19,058 bases of DNA. Source: JACJYE01 sp964432875. GTDB taxonomy: Bacteria; Bacteroidota; Bacteroidia; Chitinophagales; Saprospiraceae. Where the stretch lies: NCBI GenBank assembly GCA_964432875.1, contig CAYSPJ010000098.1, positions 1-19,058 of the forward strand, in the 5' to 3' direction. The translations under genes and the position numbers were made by a program. Of this stretch, positions 14,846 through 19,058 are shown in pieces (position 1 is the first letter of the stretch; each line of letters opens with the position of its first letter). The notes beneath the pieces are model-generated. The model did not search any database and was not told the DNA's origin. It saw only the letters and a program-made list of their open reading frames with translations.

Positions 14846-15652
14846 CTAGCGGAGCTCAAGCAGGGCGGGCTCCACAGTCAAGTCGAAGCCGAACAGGCGT
14901 GAGGCCAGGGTTTGGAATGGCTCGCGGGGGCCGGAGGCGAAGAAGCGGTGCTGCGGCGCACTTTGCTGGCTCAAGGCATCGCGCTCTGCCAGCAGGCGCT
15001 GCACCTGCCGGGCGACGGCGGGAGCGGGGTTGATAATAGCAGCCGACGGGCCGAGGATTTTCGCGATGAGCGGCTGGACGAAAGGGTAGTGAGTGCACCC
15101 CAGCACAAAAGTATCGGCCCCGGCATCCTGCATGGGGATGAGAATCTCCCGTAGGAAGGCTTCCGTTTCCGGGCTGTCCGTATCTCCAGATTCGATGCGC
15201 TCTACCAGGCCAAGGCAGGGGTTTTCGAGCAGTTCCACCTCGCGAGCGAAGCGGTGCATCAGGCTAGCGTAGCGCTGGCTTTTGAAGGTACCCGCCGTAG
15301 CCAGCACGGCCACTTTCCCGCTGCGGGTAGCTAGCGCACCAGGCTTGACCGCTGGCTCCATGCCGACGATGGGAACTTCCGGCCATAAGTGGCGCAGATG
15401 GTTGAGCGCGGCAGCAGAAGCAGTATTGCAGGCTACTACTATCATCTTACAGCCTTGAGAGAGCAGGAAGCGGGTAATGTCCTCGCTGTAATGGCGGATG
15501 ACCTCTGCTGGTTTGGGGCCGTAGGGGATACGGGCCGTATCGCCAAAATAGACGATGGATTCAGCAGGTAGATGTTGGAGAATGGCATAGGCGACCGTTA
15601 AGCCGCCTATGCCAGAGTCAAAAATCCCAATGGGTTGATCGCGCAGCGGCAA
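14846..15652 (-). CDS. murI: Glutamate racemase
   Basis: It converts L-glutamate to D-glutamate for peptidoglycan synthesis in the cytoplasm, without a cofactor, using two cysteines. Both are present: C75 in VVACNTASA and C186 in VLGCTHYPF, with H188 next to the second. The N-terminal substrate motif IGIFDSGIGGLTV (8-20) includes D12 and S13, and YFGDTARIPYG lies at 35-45. The 268-residue length is normal. No ATG lies near the conserved N-terminus, so the start is a TTG at 15652, one base after the stop codon of the upstream ompH-like gene. This spacing strongly suggests translational coupling. The gene is the last of the ompH-ompH-murI cluster, an arrangement seen widely in Bacteroidota. Confidence 0.96.
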   Translation of the reverse strand: MPLRDQPIGIFDSGIGGLTVAYAILQHLPAESIVYFGDTARIPYGPKPAEVIRHYSEDITRFLLSQGCKMIVVACNTASAAALNHLRHLWPEVPIVGMEPAVKPGALATRSGKVAVLATAGTFKSQRYASLMHRFAREVELLENPCLGLVERIESGDTDSPETEAFLREILIPMQDAGADTFVLGCTHYPFVQPLIAKILGPSAAIINPAPAVARQVQRLLAERDALSQQSAPQHRFFASGPREPFQTLASRLFGFDLTVEPALLELR

Positions 15653-15653
15653 C

Positions 15654-16160
15654 TTACATGCCCAATTTTGCCTTCACCAAGGTGCTTACATCTTGCGACT
15701 CCTCGGCGTAAAGCAATACGCCTTGGTCGAAAATGAACTGATAGCCATTTTCATTGGCTACAGCCTTGATGGCTTCGTTGACCTTGTCGTAAATTGGCTG
15801 CAGCAGTTCGTCGCGCTTGTCCTGCACTTGCTTGACCATATCTTGTTCGAACTTGGCAATCTCGGCCTGAGCCTTCTCCAGGCGTTCAGATTCCTTTTGT
15901 TGCTGGAGGGGCGAAAGCTCTCCGCTATCAATTTTCTGGCGGACAGCGGCATAGTCTTGCTGCAGTTTTTCCACCATCCCCTGGCCTTTTTTTTGCAATT
16001 GCTTTTGTAAGGCCTCCAGGTTAGCGTCCGCCTGCTTCACCTCCGGCATTTCCGAGAGGATGAGAGCAGAATTGACGTAGCCGAAATTCTGAGCTTGCAT
16101 GGCGCTCAGGGCGCCGAGAACCATTAAGAGGATGGCGCTGGCTTTAACCAAACTTTTCAT
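15654..16160 (-). CDS. OmpH/Skp-family periplasmic chaperone (second copy)
   Basis: A 168-residue protein that should act as a periplasmic holdase for unfolded outer-membrane proteins on their way to the Bam complex. A signal peptide is evident (MKSLVKASAILLMVLGALSAMQA). It is followed by the OmpH start FGYVNSALILSEMPEV, a long charged coiled-coil arm (about residues 45-120, rich in Q, K and E: KQLQKKGQGMVEKLQ, KAQAEIAKFEQDMVK), and the closing element ENGYQFIFDQGVLLYAEESQDVS typical of this family. The ATG at 16160 places the signal peptide normally; the ATG at 16185-16187 would add nine basic residues. Only one base separates its stop from murI. The upstream paralogue ends 81 bases before it. 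Confidence 0.92.
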   Translation of the reverse strand: MKSLVKASAILLMVLGALSAMQAQNFGYVNSALILSEMPEVKQADANLEALQKQLQKKGQGMVEKLQQDYAAVRQKIDSGELSPLQQQKESERLEKAQAEIAKFEQDMVKQVQDKRDELLQPIYDKVNEAIKAVANENGYQFIFDQGVLLYAEESQDVSTLVKAKLGM

Positions 16161-16203
16161 CTGCGATTTCTTGTTTTTGATGATCATTAAGTGCGTAAAA
16201 CGA

Positions 16204-16226
16204 CCGCAAAATTAACTCTTTTGCGG
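16204..16226 (-). repeat. Perfect 8-bp hairpin between the two ompH genes
   Basis: CCGCAAAA (16204-16211) and TTTTGCGG (16219-16226) are exact inverted repeats around a 7-base loop. In the transcript this stem lies 15 bases after the stop of the first ompH gene and 43 bases before the start of the second. No T-run follows, so it more likely tunes mRNA stability or relative expression than ends transcription. Its distal arm includes TAATTTTG, an exact -7-type box, so an internal promoter is an alternative. Confidence 0.5.
16207..16214 (-). promoter_or_regulatory. Possible internal -7 box TAATTTTG before the second ompH gene
   Basis: An exact TAnnTTTG match on the minus strand, identical to the proximal hemA box. 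It would start transcription near 16200, about 40 bases before the ATG at 16160. It is embedded in the hairpin at 16204-16226 and has no -33 TTG, so this is tentative. Confidence 0.25.
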
Positions 16227-16241
16227 CTAAGTTAAAAGGTT

Positions 16242-16763
16242 TTATTTCAGCTTTTTGAGAATGTCATCGGTCTTGTCGTACTCAGGGCTGTAAAAGATGA
16301 TGCCGCTGCTGCCTGATTTGTCGAAGATAAAATCATAGCCGCGCTCATTGGCGTACTCCTCGATGGCGGCATAAACTTTGTCCTGAATGGGGCGCACCAA
16401 GTCTTGCCTGCGCTTAAACAGTTCGCCTTCCGGGCCAAACTTGACTCTTTGCAGCTCGCGCACTTCTTTTTCCTTTTCCATGATCTCGTCTTCGCGCGTG
16501 CGTCGCGCATCATCACTTAAAAGGACTTGCTCGGCTTGATAACGGTTGTACATCCCTTTGATTTTATCATACTCCTGAGCAATTTCCTGGCGCCAGCGGT
16601 TGGCGATGTTGTCCAGTTCGGTTTGAGCGGATTGGTATTCCTTGATGCTCTCCAGCACGGTGTTGACATCGACATAAGCAATGCGCTGGGCATTAGCGGC
16701 GAAGCCCAGCATGGCGACGAAGAGGAAAGTAGCGGCGATTTTCAACATGCTTTTGTAATTCAT
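16242..16763 (-). CDS. OmpH/Skp-family periplasmic chaperone (first copy)
   Basis: A 173-residue paralogue of the downstream OmpH protein. It has a signal peptide (MNYKSMLKIAATFLFVAMLGFAANA) ending in ANA, then the family start QRIAYVDVNTVLESIKEY, a charged coiled-coil arm at about 50-115 (ARRTREDEIMEKEKEVREL), and the conserved end YANERGYDFIFDKSGSSGIIFYSPEYDKTDDILKKLK. The expected role is a periplasmic chaperone for outer-membrane proteins. In many Bacteroidota a bamA gene lies directly upstream of this pair; here the upstream gene is instead divergent (crtA-like), so the pair has its own promoter region. The two copies differ clearly in the arm sequence, so they are old paralogues rather than a recent duplication. 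Confidence 0.93.
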   Translation of the reverse strand: MNYKSMLKIAATFLFVAMLGFAANAQRIAYVDVNTVLESIKEYQSAQTELDNIANRWRQEIAQEYDKIKGMYNRYQAEQVLLSDDARRTREDEIMEKEKEVRELQRVKFGPEGELFKRRQDLVRPIQDKVYAAIEEYANERGYDFIFDKSGSSGIIFYSPEYDKTDDILKKLK

Positions 16764-16830
16764 ATTCCTTCGGTTTTAGCTTTATAAAATGTGATTCCAT
16801 TTATTTCGGCAAAATTGCCTGTTTTCTATC

Positions 16831-16838
16831 CAAAAGTA
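16831..16838 (-). promoter_or_regulatory. Candidate -7 box TACTTTTG for the ompH-ompH-murI operon
   Basis: The plus strand reads CAAAAGTA, the reverse complement of an exact TAnnTTTG element. Transcription would begin near 16825, leaving a leader of about 60 bases before the ompH ATG at 16763. No TTG appears at the ideal -33 distance. Confidence 0.4.
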
Positions 16839-16869
16839 CAATTTCCCGGCTTTTTTTCCCGGTTTTGAC

Positions 16870-16921
16870 GCCTGCCTGGCCTGGGGGCCACTCCTTCGGG
16901 CCGCACTGCGGGGAAGCCTGC
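16870..16921. repeat. GC-rich hairpin-forming intergenic element
   Basis: A roughly 52-base block, much richer in G and C than the AT-rich sequence on both sides, bounded by two direct GCCTGC copies (16870-16875 and 16916-16921). It contains two small inverted repeats: TGGCC-tggg-GGCCA (16877-16890) and CCGC-act-GCGG (16901-16911). The composition break and hairpins are what dispersed REP-like elements look like, but only one copy is visible here. Confidence 0.35.
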
Positions 16922-17096
16922 ATGAGGTTTAAGCGCCTAAATGTTAACGCATTAAATACTCCTGCTGGTTCTAATGCCGCGCCATGGTTTAACTATCATT
17001 TAACGGGATTGCCGCTTACTTTAACGAAAAGGCAACGAAAACATTTGTTGTTGGAGACTGTTAGCTTGCAGCAATGAAAGCAAAAACCGCGCGCCA

Positions 17097-17807
17097 ATGA
17101 GCCAACCAATCGTGACGCTGACTTTTTTCCGCTATGCGGGCATCGCTGCCCGTTGGTGGGCTTTCCGGCAGATGGGGCTGGCACCAGCCCAGCTACATGG
17201 GCTGCCAGGCCTGAGCTTTGGCAAGATGCTGGGCAGCGGCGGCGGCAAGGGCTTCAGCCTCTGGCCGGATTTTGGCACCTACGGGCTGTTGGCGGCCTGG
17301 GAGAATGAAGCTGCTGCCCGCGCCTTTTTTGATAGCCATCCCCTTTATGCCTCCTTTCGCCAGCGTTGCAGCGCCTGGTGGACGGTTTACATGCAAGCCG
17401 CCAAATCTCACGGTCAATGGGATGGGCAGGCACCATTTCCCCCCACAATCCCCTTTGATGAAAACCGCCTGGTGGGCGTCATCACCCGGGCAACCATCGA
17501 CCCCAAGCACCTACTGCGCTTCTGGCGTTTTGTGCCCTCCGCCAGCCGCTCCATCCAGGGCCGGGAAGGGCTGCTCTTCGCTATCGGCATCGGCGAAGTA
17601 CCTATCGTGCAGCAGGCCACTTTCAGCCTCTGGGAAAATAGCCGCCTGATGCAACAGTACGCCTACCGTAGCCCCCACCATAAAGAAGTTGTTAAACGCA
17701 CTCGCGAGCTGGGCTGGTACAAAGAGGAGCTCTTCGCGCGTTTTCACCCCTATCGTTCGGAAGGGGAGTGGGACGGGGGTGGGACGCCGCTGGAGGGATT
17801 TCTGTGA
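17097..17807 (+). CDS. CrtA-family carotenoid oxygenase (spheroidene monooxygenase-like)
   Basis: A 236-residue protein resembling spheroidene monooxygenase CrtA of purple bacteria. Family blocks are visible: TLTFFRYAGIAARWWAFRQM near 7-26, PGLSFGKMLGSGGGKGFSLW at about 37-55, WTVYMQA near 95-101, VGVITRATIDPKHLLRFWRF at 126-144, and IGIGEVPIVQQATFSLW at 163-179, ending in GWYKEELFARFHPYR. Known members oxidise the end of an acyclic carotenoid: CrtA makes spheroidenone, and a CrtA-related flavobacterial enzyme is a carotenoid 2-hydroxylase in myxol synthesis. In this organism the second activity is the better guess, but the substrate cannot be read from sequence. No other carotenoid gene is near. 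No signal peptide is seen. Confidence 0.85.
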   Translation: MSQPIVTLTFFRYAGIAARWWAFRQMGLAPAQLHGLPGLSFGKMLGSGGGKGFSLWPDFGTYGLLAAWENEAAARAFFDSHPLYASFRQRCSAWWTVYMQAAKSHGQWDGQAPFPPTIPFDENRLVGVITRATIDPKHLLRFWRFVPSASRSIQGREGLLFAIGIGEVPIVQQATFSLWENSRLMQQYAYRSPHHKEVVKRTRELGWYKEELFARFHPYRSEGEWDGGGTPLEGFL

Positions 17808-17957
17808 CAACTGGAGCGCTAAGCCGAGGAGTTTTTGCTCGACATCTTTTTTGACAACGAATTGCATAATGGCGGCCGCGACAAAAAACAGCCTGCGGCA
17901 AACATTCCGCCCGGCAAAAGCTTTTTATAAGCTGACGAAACGCAAAAGCCGTCATTT

Positions 17958-18749
17958 ATGCTAGAACTCAACTACAAAACCTTCGGCCAAGGCCCGCCCC
18001 TGGTCATCTTGCACGGCCTATTTGGCATGCTGGACAACTGGCAGGGCGTAGCCCGCAAGCTGGCCGACGACTACAGCGTCTATCTGGTGGACCAGCGCAA
18101 CCACGGCCGCTCGCCACATCACCCAGCGATGGACTACCCCTGTATGGCTGAAGACCTGTTGCATTTCATGGAATCCCAATGGATATTCAAGTCTCACCTC
18201 ATCGGTCATTCTATGGGGGGTAAAACGGCCATGCAGTTCGCCCTGTCACACCCCCACATGGTCGATAAGCTGGTAGTGGTGGACATCGCACCCAAGCCCT
18301 ACTCCGGCGGACATCAGGATATCTTCGATGCCTTGCTGGGTATCGACTTGCATCAAATCCAGGAGCGAAATGAAGTCTATGAGCGCCTTAAGCACCGTAT
18401 CAACGACTACGGCGTGCTGCAATTTTTGCTCAAAAACCTGTCGCGCACTAAAAAAGGAGGTTACGAATGGAAGATAAACCTGCCGGCTTTACACCAAAAC
18501 TATGAAAACGTGTTGGCATCTGTAGAAGGCGACGAGCCTTTCGAGGGTGAGGCCTTATTTATCCGTGGCGAGAAATCGAATTACATCCGCGAAGATGATT
18601 TCAGCCTCATCCTTTCGCTTTTCCCCAATGCCCGCATCGAGACGGTGCATGGCGCGGGCCATTGGGTCCATGCCGAACGGCCCGAGGAACTGCTGAAGCT
18701 CGTGCAGGGCTTCCTGGCGGGCAAGGCGCTCTCGCCACAGCGCTATTGA
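17958..18749 (+). CDS. Alpha/beta hydrolase, YbfF-type esterase
   Basis: A 263-residue cytoplasmic esterase most like E. coli YbfF, which hydrolyses acyl-CoA and other short acyl esters. Visible: the oxyanion-hole motif LHGLFGMLDNW (H19-G20 region), VDQRNHGRSP at about 44-53, the nucleophile elbow GHSMGGK with S85, the VVDIAP strand at 107-112 containing D109, and catalytic H235 in HGAGHWVHAE. D109 is a candidate acid by comparison with this subfamily. Length and motif order are normal. The gene begins 150 bases after the crtA-like gene on the same strand, so co-transcription is possible but not shown. Two bases of T and several small A/T palindromes lie between them, without a clear terminator. 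Confidence 0.9.
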   Translation: MLELNYKTFGQGPPLVILHGLFGMLDNWQGVARKLADDYSVYLVDQRNHGRSPHHPAMDYPCMAEDLLHFMESQWIFKSHLIGHSMGGKTAMQFALSHPHMVDKLVVVDIAPKPYSGGHQDIFDALLGIDLHQIQERNEVYERLKHRINDYGVLQFLLKNLSRTKKGGYEWKINLPALHQNYENVLASVEGDEPFEGEALFIRGEKSNYIREDDFSLILSLFPNARIETVHGAGHWVHAERPEELLKLVQGFLAGKALSPQRY

Positions 18750-18812
18750 TACCCCCTCCAAAAATGAGAGGTGAAATTTGGAATGGTGCTACAAGCCGAA
18801 AGCCCCGTGGAA

Positions 18813-18829
18813 TAGAGGCTTTGCCTCTA
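18813..18829 (+). terminator. Hairpin downstream of the esterase gene
   Basis: TAGAGGC-ttt-GCCTCTA is a perfect seven-pair stem with a 3-base loop, 63 bases after the stop codon. The downstream sequence (AGGCAGTTATTTC) lacks a clean T-run, so it may be a 3' stabilising hairpin rather than an intrinsic terminator. Confidence 0.4.
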
Positions 18830-18860
18830 AGGCAGTTATTTCACAGGGCAAGCCTCTCGT

Positions 18861-18888
18861 AGCTCATAGCTCGAAACTCGTAGCCTGC
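18861..18888. repeat. Degenerate heptamer array (four 7-base units)
   Basis: Four consecutive units: AGCTCAT, AGCTCGA, AACTCGT, AGCCTGC. The core order AGCT, AGCT, AACT, AG matches the array at 3574-3601, while the three bases after each core differ (here mostly CGT/CGA-like, there mostly GCA). It lies in the 222-base gap between the esterase and the Rpn-type gene. The preceding bases (CTCTCGT, 18854-18860) could be a further decayed unit. Confidence 0.55.
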
Positions 18889-18971
18889 ATTTTTTACCTC
18901 TAGTGCCCCTGGCGAGTATAGATAACCATGCCCTGTTTGGATAAATGCCTCCAAACCCCTATCTTGCCCCC

Positions 18972-19058
18972 ATGAACGAGCTAACCCGATCGCACGACCG
19001 CTTCTTCAAGAAGCTGCTCTCCGACCCGGAGCGGGCGCGGGAGTACCTGCGGGCCTTC
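18972..19058 (+). CDS. Rpn-family recombination-promoting nuclease / PD-(D/E)XK transposase-like protein, 5' fragment
   Basis: Only the first 29 codons are present, starting at the ATG at 18972 and open to the right edge. The peptide includes HDRFFKKLLSDPERAREYLR, the characteristic N-terminus of the Rpn (YhgA-like, Transposase_31) family, whose members are PD-(D/E)XK nucleases that promote recA-independent recombination in E. coli. The catalytic residues lie beyond the window. These genes are often multicopy and spread horizontally, so this edge may be the start of a variable region. The family call rests on a short but distinctive stretch. Confidence 0.72.
   Translation, partial: MNELTRSHDRFFKKLLSDPERAREYLRAF

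Larger units (their letters stand above)
16764..17096. other. 333-base divergent intergenic region (ompH / crtA-like)
   Basis: No credible gene is present. It holds a minus-strand promoter box (16831-16838) and a GC-rich, hairpin-forming block (16870-16921). An AT-rich stretch follows (about 16922-17050) with several TTAAC/GTTAA-like words, including AACTATCATTTAACGGG. No clear TAnnTTTG box faces the crtA-like gene; the closest is AACATTTG at 17040-17047, one mismatch. Confidence 0.55.

Noticed and set aside
17689..17964. Possible small gene between the crtA-like and esterase genes
   Set aside because: It overlaps the 3' end of the crtA-like gene in another frame and has no protein-like conservation or family signal.

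Overview
The window reads as a chromosomal segment of a Bacteroidota bacterium, most likely of the Saprospiria type. The lineage call is inference. It rests on the tandem OmpH/Skp genes next to murI, a membrane-anchored MutS homologue, a DUF5117/DUF4953-type metalloprotease, a CrtA-like carotenoid oxygenase, and several TAnnTTTG promoter elements of the Bacteroidota type. The genes are mostly housekeeping or metabolic. I see no rRNA, tRNA, CRISPR array, insertion sequence or prophage. The only mobile-type gene is the start of an Rpn/PD-(D/E)XK nuclease gene cut by the right edge.

Layout. (1) 1-2032, minus strand: a PAP2-like membrane phosphatase followed after 12 bases by kynurenine 3-monooxygenase (kmo), which is cut by the left edge. 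(2) 2172-6070, plus strand: an MscS-family channel, then a large secreted zinc metalloprotease. (3) 6086-6661, minus strand: a conserved protein of unknown function. (4) 6662-7112: a 451-base non-coding region with a CRP/FNR-like palindrome and two promoter-like boxes in front of hemA (7113-8348). (5) 8570-10442, plus strand: rpiB and gnd, 10 bases apart, a small pentose-phosphate operon. (6) 13490-10523, minus strand: lipoprotein-type msrA, a small membrane protein and the membrane MutS homologue. (7) 14638-13646, minus strand: a YghZ/Gpr-type aldo-keto reductase. (8) 16763-14846, minus strand: ompH-ompH-murI, tightly spaced, linking periplasmic outer-membrane-protein chaperones to peptidoglycan precursor supply. 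(9) 16764-17096: a 333-base divergent intergenic region with a promoter box and a GC-rich hairpin element. (10) 17097-18749, plus strand: a crtA-like carotenoid oxygenase and a YbfF-type esterase. (11) 18972-19058: the Rpn-family fragment.

No fully new multi-gene system is evident. The observations most worth following are: two intergenic four-unit heptamer arrays (3574-3601 and 18861-18888) that share the same core pattern AGCT/AGCT/AACT/AG with different three-base spacers; the membrane-anchored MutS homologue co-transcribed with a small membrane protein; the CRP/FNR-like palindrome about 42 bases upstream of a predicted start in front of hemA; a perfect 8-base-pair hairpin between the two ompH genes; and an isolated carotenoid oxygenase without other carotenoid genes around it.
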